Assembly (NCBI RefSeq): GCF_014905175.1 | Contig: NC_057788.1 | Location: forward strand, 11,787,446-11,851,445 | DNA: 64,000 nt | DNA from: Aphidius gifuensis | Lineage: Eukaryota > Arthropoda > Insecta > Hymenoptera > Braconidae | Direction: 5' to 3' | Shown: positions 46,244-58,012 of the stretch, piece by piece | Numbering within the stretch: position 1 is the first letter of the stretch | How the letters are laid out: every line of letters starts with the position of its first letter | The notes under the pieces: generated by a model | Databases searched by the model: none | What the model was told of the DNA's origin: nothing | What the model saw: only the letters and a program-made list of their open reading frames with translations | Program-made: the position numbers and the translations under genes

Positions 46244-47577
46244 GGCCTCTGTGTAGGAGATCACAACATAGCCAAGCATTAGCCGATGCTTGGCAAACTT
46301 CCGTCAGTAATTAGCAAACATTAATGGGCCATTAATGCGCCAGGCCTGGAGTTGAACCTAACGTTAATATTGGCTGCCATGAATAGCCCAGTGATGCTCC
46401 CCAAGATTGGCCCAATGAATAGCTCAATTATTGACCAAGTATAAGCCAGAAAACGGTCATTGATGGCCCATTAGTCTCCCAAGGGTAAACCAAGTATGGC
46501 CAAATGCTTTCTACCATTTACTGATTCCATTCAAAATTACAAAAAAAATACTTACTAATTATTTAACCAAATGACGTTTTACTTAACGAAGTATTAATAA
46601 TTGTTATTAATTAATGTACCAACGCTTGGCCAATAACCAGCATCCAAGCGATGGCCACCTGAAAATCAGCCAAGTCTCGGCCAGCTAAGAGTCATGAATT
46701 GGTCATGGATCAGAGCCATGCATTGGCATAAAAAAAATCAATGACGAATAGATGGACGTCGGTGTTAAGGCAGTATGTAAATCCCAAAGTAGGACGACTC
46801 TTTGGGTGCAACGGGGCACTCTGATGACCATAATTTAAAAAAATAATAAGCGTCCCCTAATGTCTAAAATTTTTATACTTTACTGCCGCGTCTTTAGAAG
46901 TATGAGTGTGGGCGACTCGTATTTACACACACTAATCTACTTCAGCAGATTTTCAATGCTTCACCCGGTACTTTTTGACCCTAAATTTTCGTCTTGAATA
47001 ATTAATAACTTTCAAAATCCGTGGTAAAAATCAATGATTTTTTTTATTATCTTCGTAATTTAAAGAAGTATAAGCTGTAGTAAAATGAAGGTTTTCTGTG
47101 AGAGCTTTTTTTCAATAAAAGAGAAAACATGCCGATGCTTCCTATACATGTGTAAAAAGTGTTATTTGTTGTCAACTTTGACTCTAATTATCTCACTTAA
47201 ATCGTGGTAGAAAATTACAAAAAAAATTTGATAAAATAGATCTTTATTTCACTTGAAAAATAAGCCTTCTTTGATCAAAATCTGTGAGAGGGAATTTTTT
47301 TTCAATATTTTGACATACCGCCTTAATAGGTTGAAACTTGGAAAAAAGTAAAAAGCCCTGTTGTCTGGAGGTCAAGACGTTTGCCCGGTATGCAAAAGAT
47401 CCGGGTTCGAATCCTGGCGGGGAATTTCTTATTTTTTCCACGTTTCTGTTTTTTCATAGGCCAGTCCTTTACCAAGAATGAACCATAAATAGCCCATGGC
47501 TGGCTACCAATTATTGGGTGTCATTGATTGACCAATGCATGGCTGTCGTGAGTCTTGGCAATTTCTACATGAGCCTC
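46244..47577 (+). mobile_element. Family C element, copy 3 (with core)
   Basis: The left end is GCCTCTGTGTAGGAGATCAC followed by AACATAGCCAAGCAT. The right end reversed is GGCTCATGTAGAAATTGCC followed by AAGACTCACGACAGCCATGC. The left array (46260-46730) and right array (47455-47560) use GGCCATTAATG and CCAATGCATGGC words. The core (46730-47450) contains a tRNA-like module near its right edge. No coding sequence is supported. Confidence 0.6.
47354..47424 (+). repeat. tRNA-like module, closest to a real tRNA
   Basis: 71 nt. The anticodon stem TTTGC/GCAAA is perfect, and the T-arm CCGGG-TTCGAAT-CCTGG closes with one G-U pair (perfect B box GGTTCGAATCC). The D stem is GTC/GAC. The acceptor pairs at five of seven positions. 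The anticodon loop reads CCGGTAT, so position 33 is C instead of the invariant T. It is therefore probably a tRNA-derived pseudogene within the family C core. Confidence 0.5.
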
Positions 47578-48210
47578 ATGCTTTTTAAGTTGATGTTTTT
47601 AAAAACATATAGATATTAAAATTTTACTGTGAATCTTTTATTTTCGGTACTAATTAAATGTCATAACTGAACGAATTTTTTCTGAATAATAAATCTGCAA
47701 GATTAGTACTACTTCTTACCTTAAGTTTTTTTATATTTTTCAATTTCTTGAAAACTTTAGTATAAGCCTTGTATGATTATTCGATAAGTACATATGTGTA
47801 CTTATATATATGTTTTTGTATCGTCATATCTACATTCTAATAGAAAATATTCGTTTGATCTTGGAATTTCCGATATTTATTGACAAATATTAAAGACTGA
47901 AAAAGGAATAAAAGTAAAGTACAAAAGTATTTTCTAAAGTCAAAGCTCGTGTTGATCATGTTCTTCTGTTACACACTTATATAATTTTTTCTTTTTTTTT
48001 TAATTTCTTTGTTAATTTTATGAAAAGTATTTCAATTAGAAATTGTTAATCAAAAAATACAGAAAATAGATAAAAATAAAAAAAGAGTATCCTGGTGCAA
48101 AGAAGAGAGAGTCAATGGTGGAAATTAATCGTTGTTTCGCGAAGCCTTTTGCAGAGATTAAGTCTTATCAGTCGACCCAGTTGCTTCTTGTGTTCTTCTT
48201 CCTTTTACAG

Positions 48211-48374
48211 CTACTGCTCTATCTTTGTTGGATTACCTGTCGCTCGGTAACATTCCAACAAGCCCAGAGATCCCGTGGCTCACGGATATCCTTTCGAGAT
48301 ATACCCGTTGCACCGACAGGATACGAAGCAAATGGCTCAATGGTCTTTTGCAACAAATGCTTTCAACCTTGTGA
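48211..48374 (+). other. Possible alternative CARP exon
   Basis: A very strong acceptor (long pyrimidine tract, CCTTTTACAG) is followed by 164 nt of mixed composition. In the phase left by the CARP signal-peptide exon it reads TALSLLDYLSLGNIPTSPEI…, then RYTRCTDRIRSKWLNGLLQQ… to TGA at 48372-48374. An internal donor at 48246/48247 (CTCG|GTAACA) would instead give a 36-nt phase 1-1 cassette. All three plus-strand frames are fairly open here, so the coding frame is uncertain, and I do not recognise the peptide. Confidence 0.25.
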
Positions 48375-48479
48375 CTTTGCTGGATATTATTTGTCTCTTA
48401 TAAAAATATATTTTCCTCTTTCACTTTTTTTCAATTTTTTTTTCTATCTTTCAGCCGTATTTATTTTTATATCATGAGC

Positions 48480-51400
48480 ATGAGGCAATTTTTTTCTCAT
48501 TAATGGCATATTTGATGCTTATAATTACATGTAATGACTGCTTCAAAAACATCCTTAACGAAAATTGAGGTCAAAATGTACACTTTTCGACTCAAAATTT
48601 ACTTCAAAGTTTAGCTAGCTATGTATATATCATAATAAATTTAAGGATCAAGATTAATATATTTATATATATCAAATTTTCTAGTTCATTCTTAATATTT
48701 ATTAATGTATGATACTATACGTAACTCAAAGAGTAGCTTATTTAACTATTTAATAATTTTCGAAGTTATGTTCAGTTTTGAGGCACATAAAAAGGTTCTC
48801 ATTTATAATATTATTATTTATTGTTTTAAACAATAATTTTGAATGAATAAAAAAAAAAAAAACAATATTTGATAATTATTTTTCATATCTATTGATGTCT
48901 TTTGAAGCTTCAATATTTTTTAAATCAATTCTAAACTCAAGTATCTGTGTATACAATAAAAATTCATATAGAACGATTTGGAGAAGCACTACTGGCCATG
49001 TTATGATATAATCAATTTTGTTACTCAAATCAAAGTAAAAAATTTTCCTTAATTTGACTTCAGCAAGTCAATAAGTGAGCTTAATACCTTGGACACTTAT
49101 AATGAAATGAAATTATTGGCTTTCAGTGACATTATTTTTTGTTTAAATTAAAAACCTCATTAATGCTGATATATTAATCAAAAAACAGGACACATACTGT
49201 ACCTGTGATAAATAAATTAAAACTAGTTATATACACTTGTATAATCTAATATAAAAAAGAACTTTTAAATACGAAAATTATCTCCATACACATAGTTGAC
49301 ACATAGTTTTAATTGAAATTCTAATTTTAAATTTGAAAATAAAGAGACTTGTACCGTTGATAATTACGCGAGGCGTGTTATAAGCCAAGTGAAGGCCTCT
49401 AAAGCCTCAAGTCCTTTTGTATAGGACATCCAGAGATCGTAGGTAAAAACGGATTACTTGAGCGTGTTACCGCGTTGTTAGTCAGTTACGTCACGCCCCA
49501 CAAGTATACGTGCTCAGAGCTGCCAACCAGAGTAGAAATGAGAATGCGAACAAGCAAACGAATGGACGACGTCAAATGATCATCCTACTTCACTATAACA
49601 CATACATATGAAATTACATGTACTTATGCTTCAAACGTCCTTATCCTTAACATCAAAATTATTTGATTCCATTATTATATTAAATATTTTTTTTACTATC
49701 ATATACGAAGGGAATAGTTTGTATTTAATTTAAAAATATTTATTGAAATGCTTTTCAAGAAACTGAGTGGAAAAAATATGTACGAGGAGGCTATTTACTG
49801 ATTAATGAAGTGATGAGCTGACTCACAAGTCAGCGTATATTGATTCCAATGAACCCCTGTGACTTTCAATGACCCACATAATAATATGAGTCACATCATT
49901 TTTTAAGAGTCTCCATGATTTCCAATGAGTCATACAAAATTCACTCCATTTGAAATACAACTTTTGATATCAGTGATTTTTTTTTTTAATTTTGAAGGAA
50001 ATTTATTATTTCTAAAAAATATTCCGTTATAAAAGCTTGATAATTCGATAAATATTAATATTAATATTTCAAAAATAATATTTAAATGGTGATGGTGTAC
50101 GAGTTATTATCGGATATTCTGCATGACATAGTAGACAATTTAATTTATATATAGCTATTTATTTATCGTAGAAGACCGAAAGTGGATGTTTCTGATGCTT
50201 TTATATCTCTCTACTACTGGGACAAGCAACATTCATGTCTCTGATGTAGCTGGCTTGGCCTGGATCAAAGTGGATTACATATGCTTCATATACACTTCAT
50301 ATACAATTTGGTGTATATGGTCTACTGTGTGTAGGCTCTCAAACAAACGAAATCGAATCAGTGGTTAACCCAGAACGAAGTTAATTCTATCATCATTTGA
50401 TATGAATTTGTACAAAAATATATTCTCTTCTATATTCATATTTAATTTTATTATTGTATTGAAACGTTTATATATATATATACTGCATGGGCGCGGTTTC
50501 AAAGAAATAAAAAAATGACAGTGTATTTTTATATAAATATATATACACAAAGTAAAGACTGGAGATATAGTGTTACGATAAACCCTGCGTATACTTTGTG
50601 AAGTGACGGATTATTGATATATCTACAGTGTAAAGGGAAACTTAATATTGCGTAAAAGCTTTTCACAATTTTCGGAAATATAGTATATAAATGCATGGTG
50701 AGGGTAAAAATAGTACTTCAAGCTTTTCTACAACAAGGGCAACGCTGAGGGTTAAAATAGGGTTGGTACGTTGCATATATATATATATAGCATATACATA
50801 TATACAGCTAAAAATCCCAGTACAAACATGAAGAACTCCAACTACTGCTCCAACTCTCTGTAATTTAATATTTCGATATTGTCAGTAGTATAAAATTTCT
50901 ATAAATGTAATATGAATGCACATATACTTACATTTTTTTTCTTTTATACATTAGATTATAAAATGAGCTCACATATCATTGTACCAACAGACCGCTTAAA
51001 TAATAATAAATACAAAGTGAAAAAACCCAAAAGATATAATATAATAATACATTATTTTGTTTACATACACTGAAAGGTAAAAAATAATAAATGGAATAAC
51101 AAAAGGAAGAAGTGTATACATGTATTTGGATAATTTGTGCGTGTTCGGTGACATGTGGCGTGACACCATCGTTTCCTTGATTAATCTGTAATTGAGGAAA
51201 TCGTTAGGTGGATGCGGAAAACAGTGTGATATAATGCAAGTAGGGGAAGAGTTTGGATATCCATGCTGCTGGGTTAAATAACGATAATGATTGGATCGTT
51301 AGAAGGGTGTGGAAAGCCCTCAATTTTTTTTTTTTTTCATCTATTGTCGTTGACAAAATGAAATGAAAAAATGACATATATACATGCATCTATAATTGCA

Positions 51401-52390
51401 TGGACTTCGTTATTCAACAAATATGATTGCATTTATCTTCGTGGTGCATTTACTAACTTATCCATGTGTAGAACATTCAGAGTTTGTGTTAAAGTAGTAA
51501 TATAAAGATACAACAGTTGGTGTCATGAAAGTGTTCATGAGGTTACACCCATAGTTAACTTTAATAACTGCCACCGCTCGAGTCACAAAGTTTCCGTCAG
51601 TTTTCATGTATATGATATTGGACTGAATAAATATATATACATATATGCAGATGCAATATATAAATTATAGTTACGCATTTTGTGCACACTTGGAAACTTG
51701 TCATGGCACCTACAAGCATATCTGTTATTTTGTGTCGAGCCAAGTTATTTCATGTCGTTATATTATTACACTGCATGACAATTTTGCCAAGAAAATAATA
51801 ATAATAATAAAAATAATCAAATAAAAGGAATATGTATCTGAAGTTTATTCTATTTATTTATTCATTTTTTTGATTTTTATGTGCATATATGTATTTATTT
51901 ATTAAGAGGAAAAAATATTCAACTATGACAAATGTATGCTAAATTTTTCAATAGCCTGGACAGTTTTTAATTAATTTATAAAGAAAAAATTATTTATCAA
52001 GCTTGGATTTAAATTTAAAAATCACATTTATTTTCCAGTAATTGCGACACATTATTTTTATAAGAAAATATATGCGATAAAAGTAAAATTTTTTATTTCC
52101 AATACCAAGTGCAATGAGTTTGTTGTTTTAATTCAAATTACTACACAGACAGAAGAAACATGTTATAAATTAAATTCAAAATTTTTAAATGATAAATTAA
52201 GGTTAGTCCAAAACATTAAATTAAGATTCTTATACTTATTTTTTTATACTGTAAAATGAACTATAAATTATTATTTTGTTTATAGTAAAAATATTAATAA
52301 GAAAGTCCATAATATAACTTTTTTTAATTCAATTATAAATTGATTCAAAATAACATTGAACATGTATTAATTTAACTTGATAAAAATTTT
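48480..52390. other. Intronic, nothing recognised
   Basis: A/T-rich sequence with (TA)n tracts. A less A+T-rich block at 49340-49600 (CGCGAGGCGTG, CGTTGTTAGTCAGTTACGTC) has no ORF and is a regulatory candidate by composition. No exon is supported. Confidence 0.4.
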
Positions 52391-52394
52391 GAGT

Positions 52395-52500
52395 ATTACG
52401 ATGCTTGTATCAAGTTTGGTAAAAACAATTAGCCAAAGCTTGACAGAAGCCATTAGCCAAGTTACCAATGCTTGGTACACAGTCTTGACAAAAGCATACG
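52395..52500. repeat. Decayed family B array
   Basis: Words such as GCTTGTATCAAGTTTGG, AGCCAAAGCTTGACAGAAGC and CCAATGCTTGG over about 100 bp. No termini are recognisable. Confidence 0.4.
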
Positions 52501-52509
52501 CGTCTTATG

Positions 52510-55500
52510 AATACATCCAAATCTTATGAATACACTAGAAACTGTATTTTTGAGCTCAATATTAAATCAACATATAGACAAAAATGAAAGCAAATTAACA
52601 TTCGAAAAATTAAATTTCATTCTTTTTTATTCTAACAGTTGAAAAATCAATCATGTATTCATTAAAACATAGATCCATAAATTTCTTGATCAACGAGATA
52701 AAATTTTTAACTAAATTTCTAGGTTTGACCTACAAACAATATTAAAAATCAAGCAACAATTTATTTATACATGTATATTTATAAACTGTTATTGTGTCAC
52801 TTGACACCTAGTAAATTTTTTATCTGTTTTTAATTTGACATTGCCATGAAATTAAATATTTTTTTAATGTTGATAAAATTTAATATGCAAATTTTTTACT
52901 CTCAATAGTATAATGAAATTATGAAATTATTGTGCAAGCATTGTGGCATAGCAGGCTCATTACGGTCTACCGTAATTAAAAGATTCATGTATGTATGTAT
53001 ACAGAGAACACAGAAAATTATATGTGATATCTTATTTATACAATATAATATATAATAAGATTTTAGTGAGACAAAATCTTCCGTTAATTTCTCATTATGA
53101 TATTATATTGTATTGGTGCATATTCTATATATAGAGATATAAACAGACATAAAAACAAACAGAATTTTTTTTCCGTGAAACTCAATAAATCCATCAACAT
53201 CAGCTGGCGACTTTAATCGAATTGCTTATATAATCGGTCTTCTTTTTTTATTGATTTTTTTTGTTTTGTTTTTTTTTTTTTTTCAAGATAGAAGGAACTT
53301 GAGCGTTCAAAGTCTGGATTTTTCCGTTAATTTTGTTTGGGTCAGTTCAAGAAAAAAAATCTATATGTATACCAATATCCTTTATATATAATCTTATGAT
53401 GTTTTGGAGTTACACAAAAATTCTTACGATAGTAATTAAAATTGTTTAAATACATATAATTTAAAAAAAGTTTGTTCCTGTTAATAGTTTCAGATACCAA
53501 AGTATATATATATATATCATATTATTTGTAATTTCAATTGGTGTAAGTAGAACATCTCAGGTTTTAGTCAGACGCGACAATAGTATCTTATGTTATCAAA
53601 CATAAAACAAAATAATTTTAACGTCAAACAATTCAAATAATAAATCAATGAATATAATCAATACGTTCGTTACGTATAAGCCATATAACATTTTTTTCAT
53701 ACAATAATTTATTTTATAAGAAAAATGTATATTATTAATAAATATGAATGTATCGAATATAATGTAGAAACCCCTAAGATAACACAAAATCATACACAAA
53801 ATAATCCAATAATTATCATATTATAATATCATTCGTCACTAAATAGGGATTATTAATTGAATTATATTGGAAAACGACAAATCGTATCCTGATAAAATTC
53901 GCTCCGATTATTGGTTAATTAGATTTATAAGCAATTGTTTACAACAATTATACTATTATCAACTAACAACTTTGTTTGGTTAAAAAATATATATAAAGAA
54001 GTAATTGAGCAATTGTTATCACAAGAGGGTGGCTCGTAAGAATTTTATCTCAAATTTTTTTATGTTTATTTGTCCAAAAATTGTAAATATTATAAATGAA
54101 GTTTATGAAAAATTATTTTGTCCAGATAAAAAAAAAAAAAAGTAAAATTTTTTTATTCACATTTTTTCTAATATTTTTTTTGTTGATAGATTCGAAGGAT
54201 TTTAATACAAACATAACCTTAAATATTAATATACTACTTTGATAGGTAGTAAATTTTTCTTCAAATTCAATATCATTCATCAATATCAATTCAATTTCTA
54301 ATAGAAAAATTTAAATATTAAAATTTGGTAACTTTATGTAAATTATTATCAATTGTTATTTCCATTATTGTAATTATTTCAATTTCTAACAAGAGACGCA
54401 TGAGTTACTAAAATTGTTTTTAATTTGAATTTGTTTTAAAAATAATATAAATATATTTTTCCTTTTTGAGAAAATAATCAAAAGTTAGTAGAAAAAATTT
54501 GATATGCTTGTTAAAAAAAAAATACATCACTTGAACTGTTCATTCAAGATTTTTTTTTATTGCTTATAGTTAATGTTGAGTAGCAAAGCATCATTGACAA
54601 TGGAGTTTGTTCCGTGCAAATTTTGTGAATGCACGATTACAGTGTGTCTGAAAATTATAAGAGGCTAAGGTTGCAGAGGTACGACAACAAGAGTCTATTT
54701 GGATGGTTCAGAGACCTCTTGTTCGAGATGAAAAGTTGAATCGGCTGACGATTGTAGATACTTTATGCGGGTTGAATAATAAAACAAAAATACTTATATA
54801 TATATAAATACAACTACTTATTTTATTTTTATTTATTTCTTACTCTGACCACCATAATCAACAAACAAAATACAAAAAAATTTATAAAAAACAAAAAATA
54901 AAAAATAAACAAAACTAGCAACACGGCAAATTACATAAACTTTTCTAAGTATATATTTATCTGTATTTATACTTCATTCTTATACCAAGAACCAATTGGG
55001 TTATCCCACTTTTTGATCATAACTTATTCTTATTACTGACATGACTACTTTTACCTTGTTTCTTTTTTTTTTTTTTTTTTTCATTTATTCATATTTTTCC
55101 ATTTATGTATTTCTTTGACAAAATTATTCAAGCATAGCGATCTTGAAAATTGACAAGAGTTATATATTTCACACAAAATTACTACAATCAGTATAGGTTA
55201 TCTTAAGCCTACAAAAAAATAATAAACACACACATTAACATATAAGTTTGTTTATTACTTTCTTTCCTCAAAATTTCAATTACACTATGCACGATAAAAA
55301 AAAAAAAATTGTACATACATAGTCATGCTAAAGGTAAACGCAGTTTCTATATATTCATGTTTTTAATTTTTAATATAAAATAATTAAAGCTGCAAAAGTT
55401 TATAAAGATACACTATTTTCTATTATATATAGATATTTTTTGTTGTTGTTTGAATGATCTCAAAACTAAAATAATTAAAAAAATTATTTCAAATATTTGA

Positions 55501-55730
55501 AGATACTGCAATGAACAGATTTATTGACAGCTACTATATAGGTAAAACCTTGAAGTAACAAACAATGATAAAAAAACTTCTTTGTAAAACATCATAATTG
55601 CAGGTCAAATAGTTTATATGTTCATTAAAAAAAAAAAATATCAACTGAGGAAAAAATGTAGTTAAAGAATGGTTGTTACATTATTAGAAAAAAAAAAAAC
55701 ATAAAAATTAACATGACAGCAGTATTAAAA
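52510..55730. other. Intronic, only a dispersed motif recognised
   Basis: A/T-rich sequence with poly-T at 53268-53283 and 55063-55081. Apart from the motif at 53526-53571 no gene, exon or repeat is supported. Confidence 0.4.
53526..53571 (-). repeat. Dispersed 46-nt motif, copy 3
   Basis: Reverse complement reads CTGACTAAAACCTGAGATGT, then TCTACTTACACCAATTGAAATT. Nearly identical to the copy at 12738. Confidence 0.65.
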
Positions 55731-55732
55731 AC

Positions 55733-55820
55733 TCAATCAGGAAGTATCTATTTCATCATTCAATCAGGTTTTCTGATCCATTTCTAATCAGGATTGTAAA
55801 TCAAATAGGAAAACCCTGAA
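55733..55820. repeat. Decayed family A-type array
   Basis: CAATCAGGTTTTCTGATCC, ATTTCTAATCAGGATTG and similar words. No ends are preserved. Confidence 0.35.
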
Positions 55821-56743
55821 ATTTTTTTTACTCAGCAACTTTGACATAGAACCTTTTTCAATTTTTTACACTTGATTGTTACTGTGTATTAATCTGTGGA
55901 TTTATAATAAATTTTTTTTTCTATTTTACCTTGATATTTATTTTATTCATTATAATTATCTTTTGGGACTATAAGTTCAGGTGAATGGAAATAAGTTGGA
56001 GTTATTGTATATAGATATAGATGATTAGAGTCGAGTGACAGGAGGAACTGCAAATATGCAATGTGCTCGTAGAGAATTTCATCGTGTGGTATTTGTATAC
56101 ATATATAATGTATGAAACCCATGGAAGCAACTATGGGTTAACTGTTATATCACGTGCTATTGTATGCATGCTTTATATATAAACTTATACATATACATAA
56201 TATTGAAGAGCTGATGGCAGTAGCTTAACACTATATATCTGGACTATGGCATATGCTACTACTTGGTTCTATCCGGTATGTCTGACTCGCCACACTCGCG
56301 TGGTCTTTGGACACAAATTCCAGTTAGATTCAGTTTGCATGCATGTGTATCTGTATGAGGTATAGTAAGTACAGCTCGACACGAATGTTGATCGATTTTC
56401 AAATCACTGTACCCTCAAATCTAATCATTTCATGCCCCATTTTCCTAAAGTATACATGCTCGGTTGGTTAAATTTAGCCAAAAATATCTATATATGATTT
56501 AATTTAGTCTTGTCAATATGAGACTATTTCAAACTTTCATCGATTAAGTTTATTCAATTATTCTCTCTAAATATGTACAATAAAAGTCCAACGATGTATA
56601 GCTACATCAATAATAATTTATGTGAATGAAATATTAAAAGTAGAATTTTATCATATATACATAGAATAAATACAATCAATTATCAAACTATTACTCGAGA
56701 AAAAAAAAAAATCATGATTTAGTAAATGAAATTTTATTTTCAG

Positions 56744-56791
56744 ATACCGAGGCAAGCTGGGAGGATTGGTGGACCTACGATGGAATATCTG
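56744..56791 (+). CDS. Carbonic anhydrase-related protein (CA10/11-like), second coding exon
   Basis: A 48-nt exon between TTATTTTCAG and CTG|GTAAGT, phase 1 at both ends. With one nucleotide from the preceding exon it encodes (D)TEASWEDWWTYDGIS(G). SWEDWWTYDGISG is, as I recall the family, the characteristic N-terminal start of the alpha-carbonic anhydrase fold in arthropod CARP/CA10-11 proteins, where it precedes a conserved FWGL segment. That next segment would be in the following exon, which is not found in the remaining 7.2 kb. The phase agrees exactly with the signal-peptide exon at 26107-26158. These proteins act outside the cell or at its surface and have usually lost enzymatic zinc binding; the relevant residues are beyond this window. 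Confidence 0.8.
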
Positions 56792-57944
56792 GTAAGTAAA
56801 TTATCAAAATTACATATTTAATTTAATTTAAGGCTTTTTTTTAAAAAAAAATTAATTAATTGGCAATATATTGAACATTTAATATCAATTGGATTATTGA
56901 ATTTTATATACAATAGGGTATTATCCTTTTTTTCGGTTTTTTTTTTTATTTTTTTTTTCTCGAGGTCACCACGGTTAATTTCATGGCTTGGTATGGGAAT
57001 TTTTATCGTGCGTTTAGGAACAGCCGGTACGAGAAATTCCGGTTTAGGTATCTTGGCAAACTTATTACCAGATTTGACAAAGGTATATACGTGAGTTTTT
57101 AGAATCCAACCAACTTTCATAACGCAGGCAGATGGTCTCAGGACCCTTTGTTTTACAACCAATAACCTTTAAGTTTTGTGTTTCTTCATTGAAGTAAAAA
57201 AAAAAAAAAATATGTAATACCTATATCATGTAAACAGTAACATTGAAATATATTTGCATGACTAGTCAAATAATGAAAAAAAAAAGAAAAATACTCAAAG
57301 TAATAAAAAAATTAATTTAATAAAAAAAACTAAAGTGCATTGCATTATAAAAATTTATATCTATACAGGAACATTGTTTTCAGAAATAAATTTTAAATGT
57401 ATTAAGAAAATAGAATATATAGACACGCAAAAAATGGTATGCTCTAAAATCTGATTTTTTTTTTATTGTTTACACTCAATTAAGCTATTTGCAATAAGAT
57501 TTTATTGTTAAATTATTATCAGTTTTTTCATCTATTCAAAAGAAAATATAACTACAGGCTTTGAAAATGAACTTGTCATATTCTCTGCTTATCTATTCAT
57601 TGCCTTTAAGTTGTCGGCTATATTTTACACAAAAGCCATATTTTATGCATACTATTATAATGAACACCTGAAGGATTGTATGTATATATACATATTGTAA
57701 CGATACACCACTCTATTTTATGTAAGACATATACATACTATGAAACAGTATAGATAAAGAAAGAGAAATAAAGAGTCGACAAGCATCGTCCGGTTGCCGG
57801 TAGTCAGGATGTTATATTACAGCATTTAAATAATTTCATTTAATCTCCGGCGTGTCCCGCGTCCTTTAACCATTTTCCACCTACTGTCTCACCTCGTTAT
57901 GGCATCCACTACCAAATATAACCATGCTCTCCGTCGGGTGCCCC

Positions 57945-58012
57945 ACTATCATCACCACCTGCACCAACACTACTACTACCACTACCACCACCATCACTAC
58001 CATCATCCATCC
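57945..58012. repeat. Trinucleotide (CAC/TAC)n low-complexity tract
   Basis: CACTACTACTACCACTACCA and similar. It makes an apparent His/Tyr-rich open frame from an ATG at 57899, which I regard as a by-product of the repeat. Confidence 0.7.

Larger units (their letters stand above)
26159..56743 (+). other. First coding intron of the CARP gene (30.6 kb)
   Basis: Inferred from the donor at 26159 (GTAAGT) and the acceptor ending at 56743 (TTATTTTCAG), with phase 1 on both sides. It hosts most of the repeats listed here, the antisense Fanzor fragment and two exon-like open frames. Less A+T-rich blocks without ORFs or repeats lie at about 27050-27240, 28540-28700, 33690-34110, 34930-35400, 49340-49600 and 56040-56470. 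These are candidate intronic regulatory elements on composition alone. Confidence 0.6.

Noticed and set aside
47354..47424. Functional tRNA gene
   Set aside because: The acceptor stem has two mismatches, the position before the anticodon is C instead of T, and it sits inside a repeat core.
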